Origin: Acidobacteriota bacterium
GTDB taxonomy: Bacteria; Acidobacteriota; Blastocatellia; Pyrinomonadales; Pyrinomonadaceae
NCBI GenBank assembly: GCA_019239425.1
Contig: JAFAZX010000046.1
Location: forward strand, 60,499 to 124,498
Direction of reading: 5' to 3'
DNA length: 64,000 nucleotides
Shown: positions 25,246-33,857 of the stretch, one piece after another
How positions within the stretch are numbered: position 1 is the stretch's first letter
Layout of the letters: the number at the start of each line of letters is the position of its first letter
Position numbers and translations under genes: made by a program
Notes under the pieces: generated by a model
Databases searched by the model: none
Told to the model about the DNA's origin: nothing
The model's input: only the letters and a program-made list of their open reading frames with translations

Positions 25246-26967
25246 TCACTTGAAAGCCTCGGACAGCACGCGCCCCGTGGCGCTGCTCGGCGGCTCGACG
25301 CTCAGGAGGCGCGCGAGCGTGGGCGCGAGGTCGGCGGGCGTCGCCGGGTTCAGGTAGCGCCCGGGCGCGAGGCCGCCGCCCATGATGACGAGGGGGACGT
25401 GCGTGTCGTACTCGTAAGGCGCGCCGTGCGTGGCCCCGACCCCGCCGCTCGAGATGTATTTGAAAGCCTCCTGGATGACGACCACGTCGCCGCTGCGCTT
25501 CGCGTTGAAGCCGTGCAGCACGCGCCGCGCGACCGCGTCGGCCGGCGGGACGGAGCCCGTGACGAGCTGCGTCCGCGTGAAGTAGCGCGAGATGCCGGGC
25601 ACCGTGAGCACGGCCTCGCCCGCGACGCGCTCGGCCTCCTCCTGGCTCACGCCGTCGCGCTCGAGCGCCGCGCGGTTGAGGTAGATTTGGTAGTTCGAGA
25701 AGGTCTGGACGTAGTCAACGGTCGTGTCCTTCTCGCCCAGTTTGCCGAAGCGCGCGCGGAGGCGGTTGCGCACGGCCGTCAGGATGTCCGAAGGGTTCAC
25801 GCGCCCGCCCGGCAGGTGCATCGCGACCGCGTGCTCGGGCGAGGGCGCGACGCCGTGGTCGGCGGTGAAGGCGACGACGGTGTTCGAGAGGCCGACGCGC
25901 GCATCCACGAAGTCTAAGAGGCTCGCGATCTGCCTGTCGACGCGCAGCGTCATGTCCATCGCCTCGTGGCTGTAAGGGCCGTAGCGGTGGCCGACGATGT
26001 CGTTGGCCGAGAAGCTGACGGTGAGCACGTCCGTCTCTTCGTCGGCCCCGAGCTTCTCGTTAACCAGAGCGGCCTCCGCGAACGCGAGCACGAGGTCGTT
26101 CGAGTACGGCGAGTAGTCCACGTCCGCGTAGAAGGCTGGGCCGGGCTGCTTCAGGCCGCCGCCGTCGATGACGTGCGGGAAGACCGCCGAGCGCTTGTCA
26201 CTCCCCCTCTCCCACGGCGCGTCGTCGGGGCCGGCGCGCCGCTCGTACTCGGCGGCGGGCAGCAGGCGTTCCCACTTCGCGCCGAAGAACTTGTCCGCGG
26301 GGCGCGCGGCGTTGAAGCGCGCGGCCCAGTCGGGAAGCCGTTCGAAGTAGTAGGTCGAAGAGACGAAGGCGCCGGTCTGCGTGCTGTACCAGTAGGCCGC
26401 GTCGGCCATGCGGCCCGCGGGCAGGATGGCCGCGCGGTTCTTCGAGGAGACGCCGACGACGTGCGCGCGCCCCGAGGTCGCCATCTTCAACTGGTCGCCG
26501 AGCGTCGAGGCCAGAAGGTTGCGAGGGCTCGCGGCCGTCTCGCCCTCGCCTCCGCCGAGCAGGCGCACCGAGTCATCGCGCACGTTCTCGACCGACTTGC
26601 CTTCGACGCGGTCGTACCAGAGGTTGGCGATGATGCCCGTCTCCGAAGGCCAAGCGCCCGTCAGCATCGTCGCGTGGCCGGGCGCCGTCTCGGTCGGCAC
26701 GTGGTCGTAGTTGCAGTCAGTCCACGAAGCTCCGTCGCGCAGCAGCCGGCGCAGGCCGCCCGCGCCGAACAGGTCGCCGAAGCGTTCGAGGTAGTCGTAG
26801 CGGAACTGGTCGACGGCGATGAGCAACACGAGGCGCGGCCGCTTCGCCTGAGCCACGGCGGGGGCCGCGCCGCGGCGCTGAACCGCCTCGGTCGGCGCGC
26901 CGAAGACGGCGAGCAGCGCGAGCGTGAGCAAGGCCGCCGTCGCGCGGAGTCTCTTGGAAGGTCTCAT
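25246..26967 (-). CDS. Alkaline phosphatase-family metalloenzyme (PafA/nucleotide pyrophosphatase-like)
   Basis: 573 residues. Signal peptide (LRATAALLTLALLAVFGAPT), then VLLIAVDQFRYDYLERF with the first metal Asp, and the nucleophile region DHVPTETAPGHATMLTGAWP, where Thr is the expected nucleophile. Further metal ligands are in VSFSANDIVGHRYGP and FTADHGVAPSPEHA, and the C-terminal THGAPYEYDTHVPLVIMG supplies the last His. Known role: periplasmic release of phosphate from mono- or diesters. All ligand motifs seem present. It is probably co-transcribed with the TPR protein downstream. Confidence 0.92.
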   Translation of the reverse strand: MRPSKRLRATAALLTLALLAVFGAPTEAVQRRGAAPAVAQAKRPRLVLLIAVDQFRYDYLERFGDLFGAGGLRRLLRDGASWTDCNYDHVPTETAPGHATMLTGAWPSETGIIANLWYDRVEGKSVENVRDDSVRLLGGGEGETAASPRNLLASTLGDQLKMATSGRAHVVGVSSKNRAAILPAGRMADAAYWYSTQTGAFVSSTYYFERLPDWAARFNAARPADKFFGAKWERLLPAAEYERRAGPDDAPWERGSDKRSAVFPHVIDGGGLKQPGPAFYADVDYSPYSNDLVLAFAEAALVNEKLGADEETDVLTVSFSANDIVGHRYGPYSHEAMDMTLRVDRQIASLLDFVDARVGLSNTVVAFTADHGVAPSPEHAVAMHLPGGRVNPSDILTAVRNRLRARFGKLGEKDTTVDYVQTFSNYQIYLNRAALERDGVSQEEAERVAGEAVLTVPGISRYFTRTQLVTGSVPPADAVARRVLHGFNAKRSGDVVVIQEAFKYISSGGVGATHGAPYEYDTHVPLVIMGGGLAPGRYLNPATPADLAPTLARLLSVEPPSSATGRVLSEAFK

Positions 26968-27125
26968 TCTCGGTCGGCTTCGGGTAGTCGAAACTGTGCG
27001 TCCGAATGTCGGGGAGACGCGGACGTGCGTCGGCTTTTATCGTCTTTTGAGCGGGCATGATAACATCGCGGCCCGAGTGCGCGCACACGGCGGCGCGGGT
27101 AAAAAACGGACACAGGCGGGGCTTC

Positions 27126-27656
27126 ATGGAAGTGGGCGGTTTCGACGAAGAGTACGAGCGCATGATGCGGGAGGCGCGCGAGCGCGCGAGCGGCGTGGGC
27201 CGGGGCGACGTGCTCGACTACCTCGACCTCAAGGCCGCCAACGACGCGGCCCGCACGCGCTGGGTCGAGTGGCTGCTCGAATGCTTCACGGCGGTCGCGG
27301 GCGAGCTGAACCGCGCGGGCGCGGGCCTCACGCTCGCGCGCACGGAGGCGCACCGCTTCCGCGTCGGCACCTCGACGATGGTCGGCCCGCGCCTCGTCCT
27401 GCGTCGCGGCGTGCGCGCGCTCACCATCGAGGCCGGCTGGCCGCGCGGCCCGCGCGACGGCATCGTCCGCGGCGGCGGCCTCGCCTCCGCCAGCATCACG
27501 CACTTCGGCGACGCGCGCGCAGGCGACGAACTCCTCCTCGTCCCCGACGCGCAGACCGAGTCCCGCTGGTTCGTCATCGACAAGGAGAACCCCGCCGCCC
27601 GCGCCGAACTCCAGCCCCAGCACCTCCGCCGACACCTCGCGCGCCTGCTCGCTTAA
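27126..27656 (+). CDS. Conserved-looking hypothetical cytosolic protein
   Basis: 176 residues from MEVGGFDEEYERMMREARER. No signal peptide or membrane segment. An N-terminal helical part (DVLDYLDLKAANDAARTRWV, EWLLECFTAVAGELNRAG) is followed by a beta-rich half (RFRVGTSTMVGPRLVLRRGV, GDELLLVPDAQTESRWFVID). I do not recognise it. It is transcribed divergently from the phosphatase gene. A start at 27057 is possible but less well spaced from the divergent promoter region. Confidence 0.65.
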   Translation: MEVGGFDEEYERMMREARERASGVGRGDVLDYLDLKAANDAARTRWVEWLLECFTAVAGELNRAGAGLTLARTEAHRFRVGTSTMVGPRLVLRRGVRALTIEAGWPRGPRDGIVRGGGLASASITHFGDARAGDELLLVPDAQTESRWFVIDKENPAARAELQPQHLRRHLARLLA

Positions 27657-27778
27657 GCAGTAGGCGGTGACGAGGGTGCTGGGTTTTGGGTGCTGGGTTT
27701 TGGGTAAGAGCGGCTTGTCCTCCCCAGCACCCAGCACCTAACACCCAAAACCTTCTTACCGCCTGCTGCCTACCGCTC
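27655..27778. repeat. Nested inverted repeat: GGTGCTG element within GTAGGCA arms
   Basis: Outer arms 27656-27672 (GCAGTAGGCGGTGACG) and 27756-27777 (complement with one extra word). Inner arms 27674-27706 and 27722-27753 use GGTGCTG and GGGTTTT words. The element begins at the TAA stop of the preceding gene. Confidence 0.8.
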
Positions 27779-28035
27779 ACGATTTCCGGCACGGCCTGCA
27801 CGTTTTGGTGAGACGACTTGCGGCCCCGCGCGGCGTCACTCTGACGCCGGAGCACTGTTTTCAAGCACTCTCCGCAACGGCACACGCCTTGCCGAAACGC
27901 GCGGCGGAATGATTGCCGCGGGCCACGGTTTCCCCGGCGGATGCGGCAGAGATTTCGAGAGGCGAAGCCGAACAGAGCACGACACTCCCGCCGTCGCCCC
28001 CGCGGCCTTCAGCCCCGAACAAGGAGACACGAGAA
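27779..28035. other. Non-coding leader region upstream of the exported Arg/Asp-rich protein
   Basis: No convincing gene. It contains GGCACACGCCTTGCCGAAA at 27879-27897, which fits the GG-N10-GC spacing of a sigma-54 -24/-12 element, and the same 19-mer with one difference occurs at 33777-33795. An in-frame extension of the downstream gene to 27913 is Pro/Ser-rich and lacks a ribosome site. Confidence 0.4.
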
Positions 28036-28671
28036 ATGACCAAGAGACGTTTCACCGTTCTGACCTTCGCGGCCGTCGCGCTCGCAACCTTCATCGCGCC
28101 CGCGAACGCCTCCGCCCAGTCCGTCTGGGATCGCATCCGCGACCGCGCCGAGCAGGAGCAGCGCGACCGAGACCGAGACCGTAACCGCGACGACGACTGG
28201 CGCCGCAACCGCCGCAACGACGACGACCGCTACGGGCGCTACGGCCGCATGAGCGACTACGAGCGCCGCCAGCTGCGCGACCTCGCGCGCCGCATCGACG
28301 ACCGCAGCCGCGACCTCCAGCGCGACGTCGACCGCGTGCTCGACAACAGCCGCATCAACGGCTCGAGCCGCGAAGACCGCATCAACAACGAGGCGCGCGA
28401 CCTGCGCAACTCGGCCTCGCGCTTCCGGGGCGTGGCCGGCGACAGCGACCGCCTCGACCGCAGCCGCGACGAGGCCCGCGACCTGCTCGAACAGGCTTCG
28501 CGCTTCAGCCGCATGCTGAACCGCCTCCGCCTGGACGGGCGCACCTCGAACGACTGGAACCAGATTCGCTCCGACCTGCGCACCGTCGCCAACATCTACA
28601 ACCTCCGCTTCAACGACGACCGCGGCTACAACGTCTGGGACGACCGCCGCGACAACCGCCGCTGGGAATAA
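28036..28671 (+). CDS. Exported Arg/Asp-rich coiled-coil-like protein
   Basis: 211 residues. The ATG at 28036 follows AAGGAG with 9-nt spacing. Signal peptide MTKRRFTVLTFAAVALATFI ends with ANASAQ. The mature protein is extremely charged, dominated by Arg, Asp and Asn (RDRAEQEQRDRDRDRNRDDD), with helical heptad-like stretches such as RQLRDLARRIDDRSRDLQRD. No enzymatic motif. It may be a structural or nucleic-acid/anionic-surface binding envelope protein; that is speculation. The reverse strand is also open because of the biased composition, but lacks a leader and ribosome site. Confidence 0.8.
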   Translation: MTKRRFTVLTFAAVALATFIAPANASAQSVWDRIRDRAEQEQRDRDRDRNRDDDWRRNRRNDDDRYGRYGRMSDYERRQLRDLARRIDDRSRDLQRDVDRVLDNSRINGSSREDRINNEARDLRNSASRFRGVAGDSDRLDRSRDEARDLLEQASRFSRMLNRLRLDGRTSNDWNQIRSDLRTVANIYNLRFNDDRGYNVWDDRRDNRRWE

Positions 28672-28672
28672 A

Positions 28673-28866
<194 letters not shown>

Positions 28867-28876
28867 TCCTGTTCCC

Positions 28877-29743
28877 ATGTCTCAAGACCGCGGGACGCTC
28901 TACCTCGTCGCCACGCCCATCGGGAATCTGGAGGACGTGACGCGGCGCGCCCTGCGCGTGCTGGCGGAAGCGGACGTGGTCGCGTGCGAGGACACGCGGC
29001 GGACGCGCACGCTGCTCGAACATTTCGGTATCCGCGCGCGCACCGTGAGCTATCACGAGCACAACGAGCGCGAGCGGGCGACGGAGCTGGCGCAGTTGAT
29101 CGAAGAGGGCCGGACGGTGGCGCTCGTCTCGGACGCGGGCACGCCCGGCGTCAACGACCCCGGCTACCGCGTCGTGCGCGCGTGCGTCGAGCGAAATTTA
29201 CGCGTCGTGCCCGTGCCCGGCCCGACGGCCTTCGTCGCGGCGCTCACCGCCTCGGGGCTGCCGACCGACGAGTTCTACTTCGGCGGCTTCCTCCCTGCGA
29301 AGAGCCACGCGCGCAGGGAGAGGCTCGCCGCGGTCAGACAGCTTCGCGCCACGCTCGTCTTCTACGAGACGCCGCACCGCCTCGCGCACGCGCTCGCCGA
29401 CGCGCTCGAAGTCTTAGGCGAGCGCGAGGCCGTCGTGGCGCGCGAGCTGACGAAGATGCACGAGGAGATCATGCGCGGGCGTCTGAGTGAGTTGGCGGAA
29501 AGGTTCAGGCCCGAGGGCGCCGCACGAGGCGAGCTGGTGCTCGTCATCGACCGCGAAGAGATTGACGAAGGGGTTGCGGAAGGGACTCGGGCGGCTTCGA
29601 GCGTCGCGGACTTGGTCACGCGATTCGAGGCGGAAGGTCTCGACCAGCGCGCCGCCCTCAAGCGCGCCGCGCGCGAACTCGGCCTCACGCGCGACGAGGC
29701 CTACCGTCGCCTCACCTCCGAGCGCTCGCGCTCGAAAGTCTGA
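28877..29743 (+). CDS. rsmI: 16S rRNA 2'-O-ribose C1402 methyltransferase RsmI
   Basis: 288 residues, normal for RsmI. Motifs: LYLVATPIGNLEDVTRRALR (N-terminal SAM site), DVVACEDTRRTRTLLEHFGI, SYHEHNERER, VALVSDAGTPGVNDPG, VPGPTAFVAALTASGLPTDE and FYETPHRL. It methylates the ribose of C1402 in the ribosomal decoding centre. A short C-terminal extension (DQRAALKRAARELGLTRDEA) is the usual RsmI tail. Its last 32 nt overlap the 3' end of the convergent SCO-fusion gene. Confidence 0.97.
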   Translation: MSQDRGTLYLVATPIGNLEDVTRRALRVLAEADVVACEDTRRTRTLLEHFGIRARTVSYHEHNERERATELAQLIEEGRTVALVSDAGTPGVNDPGYRVVRACVERNLRVVPVPGPTAFVAALTASGLPTDEFYFGGFLPAKSHARRERLAAVRQLRATLVFYETPHRLAHALADALEVLGEREAVVARELTKMHEEIMRGRLSELAERFRPEGAARGELVLVIDREEIDEGVAEGTRAASSVADLVTRFEAEGLDQRAALKRAARELGLTRDEAYRRLTSERSRSKV

Positions 29744-31307
29744 ACCCGCCGCCCAGCGCACTCAAGAGCGAGCCGGCCAGCGTGAGGACGACGCCCCAGA
29801 CGGAGGCGTCACCCCAGCCGGGCACGGCCTTCGAGAGGATGATCGTCAGGGCGCCCGCGCCGACGAGGTAGAACCCGCCCATCCGCCCGGTCGCGCGGCC
29901 CCGCAGCCAGAGGCTGCCCAGGTTAATCAGCATCACGACGACGAGCAGAGGCTGGAGCCACGGGGCGTAAGGGATTCGCTGCAGGCCCGCGATGCCGAAC
30001 AGGCTCAGGTAGGCGGCCCAGCAGATCGGGCACTTCGGGAAGAAGGCGACGGCGAGCGAGGTGAAGGCTGTGAGCAGCGCCGGGACTCCCTTCCGACGCT
30101 TCGGACTGTTCGGACTGTGCGGCGGCCCGGCCTCCTCCTCCTCGCCGACACTCCTCTCCGCGTGCAGCTCGGCCGCGCGCGCCGCGACCTGCTCCTCGCC
30201 CCAGTGAATGCGGCTGAAGGACGCCGCAATCCGCCCGCCCTCGTCGAGAAGGTAGACCTCTATGCGGTGCCGGTTCACCAGCGAGCCGATGAAGTTGACG
30301 CCGAGCTGGAAGTGCCTGCGGAGAGCTTCGAAGCCCCCGGTCACTCTCAGGAGTCGGTGGCACGCGTCCGTGCGCACGCCGCGGTTCTGACCGTAGCAGC
30401 GGAGACGTTCGGGGAGGTCGAACTCCGGGTCGTACGTGATCGCGGCGGTCTGTATCTCACCGGCGAGGCCGCGCTCCTCCAGAAGCTTCTGCACCCGCCC
30501 CAGCTTCGTGATCGTGAGCGAGCACTTCAGGGGGTTGTCGCAGCGCGTGTAGAAGAAGACGACGACGGAGGGTCGCCCGCGGAAGAATTCGCCGAAGGTG
30601 ACGGGGGTGCCGTCCTGGTCTTCGAAGGCGGTCTGCTCGATTGGCCCGCACGCGCGGCGTGACCCGCGCTCCCAGGAGAGCACGCCGCCCAGCCCGCCCG
30701 GCAGAGTGCAGCAGGCCTCCGCGTCGGGCGCGGCGTCGCGGCCGCGGACGGACTCGATGGCCCTGTCCGCGGCCGGCCGCAGCTTCCGCGGGAGGCCGCC
30801 GAACTGCGCGCGCAGCTCCTCGACCTCGGCCAGCACACCGCGCGCGCGCGGGCCGAGCCACTCCAGCGTCCTGAACAGCTCGCCGAGCGGGCTGGTGCCC
30901 GTCTGCGAGAGCGCGTACTCGCCGTAGCGCTCGAACGACACGGGCTCCTCGTAGTAGCGCGCCCTCGCGAGCGCGCGCGCGACGAAGGGGGCGAAAGCCG
31001 CGTCCGGGCTCGGGTAGGAGCGCAGTGCGCGCGCGGCCGCGGCGAGGAGGTAGGCGTCCGTGCCCGTGTCCAGTTCTTCGAGCACGTAGACGAGCGCGTC
31101 GTCCGCCAACCCGCCGCGCGCGAGGGCGAGCAGAACCCAGCCGCGCATCCGGACGGTCGCCGCCGTGCCGCGCTGTTCGTAGACCGCGTGGTCTTCGCGC
31201 AGCAGCCCGCACAGCTCCGCGCGCCGCCCCGGGTCTGCGGCCAGCGTCTCGACCAGGGCCGCGAACTGCTCCTCCGCAGAAGCGCCCACCGCCGCCACCT
31301 CAGGCAT
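29712..31307 (-). CDS. HEAT-like / SCO1-SenC / MerC-like membrane fusion protein
   Basis: 531 residues in three parts. Residues 1-190 are helical HEAT-like repeats. Residues about 215-400 form a SCO1/SenC thioredoxin-like copper-chaperone domain: the redox pair is C256/C262 in TRCDNPLKCSLT (C-x5-C rather than the usual CxxxC), with a candidate metal His in NRHRIEVYLLDEGG. Residues 415-531 hold four membrane segments with CPIC (C426/C429) in FFPKCPICWAAYLSL, as in MerC/MerT transporters. There is no N-terminal signal. Operon with a HEAT protein and a tyrosinase suggests copper delivery (inference). ATG 31307 preferred; GTG 31316 possible. Confidence 0.82.
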   Translation of the reverse strand: MPEVAAVGASAEEQFAALVETLAADPGRRAELCGLLREDHAVYEQRGTAATVRMRGWVLLALARGGLADDALVYVLEELDTGTDAYLLAAAARALRSYPSPDAAFAPFVARALARARYYEEPVSFERYGEYALSQTGTSPLGELFRTLEWLGPRARGVLAEVEELRAQFGGLPRKLRPAADRAIESVRGRDAAPDAEACCTLPGGLGGVLSWERGSRRACGPIEQTAFEDQDGTPVTFGEFFRGRPSVVVFFYTRCDNPLKCSLTITKLGRVQKLLEERGLAGEIQTAAITYDPEFDLPERLRCYGQNRGVRTDACHRLLRVTGGFEALRRHFQLGVNFIGSLVNRHRIEVYLLDEGGRIAASFSRIHWGEEQVAARAAELHAERSVGEEEEAGPPHSPNSPKRRKGVPALLTAFTSLAVAFFPKCPICWAAYLSLFGIAGLQRIPYAPWLQPLLVVVMLINLGSLWLRGRATGRMGGFYLVGAGALTIILSKAVPGWGDASVWGVVLTLAGSLLSALGGGFRLSSASARR

Positions 31308-31318
31308 GCCCGCCACCC

Positions 31319-32209
31319 TCAGCGTTTGAACTTAGTCATGAAACGGCGCGCGACCTGCTTGACCTTCGCCGGGGACTTCTCGCTCAGGCTGTCGACGCGC
31401 TTCAAGAGCGGCTCGTCGTTGGCGAGCGCTTCGGGGTCGCTGAAGTTCGTGATGGCGGCGAGGCTCGTCGCCTGGATGTCGGGGTACTCCGACGGGTCGA
31501 AGACCAGCTCGCGCGCGCGCTTCTGGAACTTCTTCGGCGCGATGCTGTGCAGGGCCGCGGCGGAGAGCTGCCTGACCTCGCGCTTCTCCGACTTGTCGAG
31601 CAGGAGCTTCTCGAACAGAGGGGCCGACGTGGCGTCGGCGGAGAGCAGCCGCAGGGCCTCCTGCCGCGCGTCATCGCTCGGCGGCGCGCTGGCGATCCGG
31701 CGCGCGACGTTGTAGGCGTCCGCGTGCGGGTCGAAGCTGAGCAGTGACAGCGCCGTCTCGGTCGGCACCAGGGCCTTCCCCGGGTCTTGCAGCCCTTCGA
31801 GGAGTTTCTGCTGCGCGAACCCGTCCTTGTTCCGCGCGAGGACGCCGAGCGCGGACTCGCGCAGCTCGGCGTTCGGGTCGGTCGCGACCTTGCGCAAGGT
31901 CGCGAGGTATTCGCCGCGGACGGGCGCGAAGGCGACCACGCTGAAGCTCGCCGTCTGGAGTGCTTCCAGCGCCGCCATCCGCACCTCGGCCGGCTCGTTG
32001 TCGTTGCCCAGGATGTCCAGCGCCCGCGTCACGTTCGCGTCCTGGTCGCTCGCCGCCAGCGTCACCTCGTTGAGGGACGCGACGCGCTCCTTCACGCCGC
32101 TCTTCGCGCTGGCCGCGACCGCCATCAGGCTGCGCGCCGTCCTCCTCGCCGGGGCCTTCGCCTTGCGCGCCGACTTGGAGCTCTTTGCAGATTTGCCCTT
32201 CTTACTCAT
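31319..32209 (-). CDS. HEAT-repeat protein
   Basis: 296 residues, preceded by AGGAG. The first 40 residues are Lys/Ser/Ala-rich (MSKKGKSAKSSKSARKAKAP), without a signal peptide. The remainder is alpha-helical HEAT repeats with typical turns: NEPAEVRMAALEALQTA, DPNAELRESALGVLARN, EKREVRQLSAAALHSIAP, EYPDIQATSLAAITNFSD. HEAT solenoids are protein-binding scaffolds. It lies between the tyrosinase (26 nt) and the SCO fusion (under 15 nt), and may act as an adaptor between them (inference). Confidence 0.85.
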   Translation of the reverse strand: MSKKGKSAKSSKSARKAKAPARRTARSLMAVAASAKSGVKERVASLNEVTLAASDQDANVTRALDILGNDNEPAEVRMAALEALQTASFSVVAFAPVRGEYLATLRKVATDPNAELRESALGVLARNKDGFAQQKLLEGLQDPGKALVPTETALSLLSFDPHADAYNVARRIASAPPSDDARQEALRLLSADATSAPLFEKLLLDKSEKREVRQLSAAALHSIAPKKFQKRARELVFDPSEYPDIQATSLAAITNFSDPEALANDEPLLKRVDSLSEKSPAKVKQVARRFMTKFKR

Positions 32210-32235
32210 CGCTCAATCTCCTTATGCGTGACGCG

Positions 32236-33477
32236 TTAGACGAACTTCACGTCGTCGTAGTCGAAGCCCATCCGCGAAGCGGCGCTGACGACCCCGCGGT
32301 AATCCAGCATGTCGCGCACGCGCGGCTGCAGACCCGGCGCGCCGACACCCGGCGAAGGAGCCAGCGTGCCGCCCGGGGCGGACGGCGGGTTCACGCGCGA
32401 GGTGACGCCGTTCCAGGGCCACAGGGTGTCGGCCAGCCTGTGGCCCACCGGGAACGCGGGGTTCTCGTCGTACGCGGCCGCTACCGCCTGGTCGAAGCGG
32501 CTGTTGGCCTTCTGCCACTGTGCCCAAAGCCGATCCACGTTGCAATGGAGCAGGAAGAAGAGGGGGTCGCGCGGGGCCGTCGAGGCGTCGGAGAGGAAGC
32601 TGATGGCGTCGAAGCGCGTGTGCGCCCGCCCGTGCGGGTTGCCCTCCATGCCGCGGAACTGTTTGTACTGAGTCCCGAGCGCCAGCGTGGCCGCCTCGTC
32701 GATGACTCCGGGCGGGGCCAGGTTGACGTTGAAGGCCGGGATGGGGCGGCGCTTGATGCCGGGGACGGTGTCGGTCTTCCAGAAGGTGAGCGGGTGGCCG
32801 GGGTTGAACTGCACCGTGCCGAGGTTGTCGGAGCTGCCCATGAAGTCCGGCTTGAAGATGTTCGGCGCGGCCTTGTCGAAGCGCCAGTAGGGGAGCGCGA
32901 CGGACGGGTCGATGGCCTGCAGCTCGCGTTCGAGGTCGAGCAGGTAGGCCCGGTGCCAGGGCAGGAACCCGGGCGCGCCGTGGGCCTGCCCCAGGGCCGA
33001 CGCGTTGTGCATGTCCCGGAAGTCCGAGAAGCGACCCGTGCCCTGGTTGTTGAGTTTCGCGAGCGCCTCCAGGAAGCGGTCGCGCTCGGGCGCGCTCAGC
33101 GTGTTGGCGTTCTTCCGGATGCGCACCATCACGGGGACGGAGCCGACGAGGGTCGTCCCCGAGCGCGCCTCGATGGTCACGTCCCCGTTGCTGGAACTCG
33201 GCCGCCCGAACTTGCCGGCGGAGAAGAACGGCGCGGTGTTGCCGCTGGCCGACACTGTCAGCGTGATGCTGTCGGAGAACGCGCCGGTCGCGCCGGCGCG
33301 GAACTGGACGGCGCCGCCCGAGGCCGTCGACCGCCCCGAGATCTTCAAGCTCACGAAGGGGGTCGTGATGCCGGCCGGGTTCCTCACGCGTATCCTGCAC
33401 GGCGACGGAGCCCACGTCAGGAATCGCGCCCTCGGATTGGTGCTGTCATTGATCTGTATTTCGACGTCCACAGTCAT
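32236..33477 (-). CDS. Tyrosinase-family type 3 copper protein
   Basis: 413 residues; strong GGAGGAG site. Residues 1-120 form an Ig-like beta domain (TPFVSLKISGRSTASGGAVQ), then the tyrosinase domain. All six copper ligands are present: CuA H157 (RDMHNAS), H166 (QAHGAPG), H175 (PWHRAYLLDLE); CuB H282 and H286 (NPHGRAH) and H311 (FLLHCNVDRLW). Expected chemistry is o-hydroxylation of phenols and/or oxidation of o-diphenols. No signal peptide is visible, so it is cytosolic or exported by partner. It is first in an operon with a HEAT protein and a SCO-containing fusion. Confidence 0.92.
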   Translation of the reverse strand: MTVDVEIQINDSTNPRARFLTWAPSPCRIRVRNPAGITTPFVSLKISGRSTASGGAVQFRAGATGAFSDSITLTVSASGNTAPFFSAGKFGRPSSSNGDVTIEARSGTTLVGSVPVMVRIRKNANTLSAPERDRFLEALAKLNNQGTGRFSDFRDMHNASALGQAHGAPGFLPWHRAYLLDLERELQAIDPSVALPYWRFDKAAPNIFKPDFMGSSDNLGTVQFNPGHPLTFWKTDTVPGIKRRPIPAFNVNLAPPGVIDEAATLALGTQYKQFRGMEGNPHGRAHTRFDAISFLSDASTAPRDPLFFLLHCNVDRLWAQWQKANSRFDQAVAAAYDENPAFPVGHRLADTLWPWNGVTSRVNPPSAPGGTLAPSPGVGAPGLQPRVRDMLDYRGVVSAASRMGFDYDDVKFV

Positions 33478-33857
33478 GCTCCTCCTGCTTCATTCTCTGA
33501 AGACCTTTTCCCGGCCGCGGCCGTCAGGGCGCGTGCCTTAAAAAAGCGGGACTGAGGCGGGCGGCGGCGGCAGCCCGGCCGCGGCCCTCAACTCGCTTGT
33601 CAGGTATGAGTCAAAACTCGATTTCGTTTCTTCCCACTATGTTCGGCTGGATGGAGAAGCACCCGTCACCGGCCGAGACCGAGGGGTGCAGGTGAGCAAA
33701 CTTCGGCTCGGGACGAGCGACATGAGGCCGTTGAAGGCCGTGGACGCCTTCGAAGATTGCGCGCTCCCACGACCGAGGCAGACGCCTTGCCGAAAAACGG
33801 CGTGAGCTTATTCACCCCGGCGGGCGTTGTCAAGACTTTTAAGTCTGCGCGGCTCGC
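33478..33857. other. Gene-free intergenic region between tyrosinase operon and NfnB/A-like gene
   Basis: 380 bp with no supportable gene. It should hold the tyrosinase promoter and the terminator of the upstream oxidoreductase gene; a short AGACTT-TT-AAGTCT hairpin lies just beyond that gene's stop. It also has GGCAGACGCCTTGCCGAAA at 33777-33795 (see 27879) and two copies of CCCGGCCGCGGCC, near 33507 and 33573. Confidence 0.4.
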
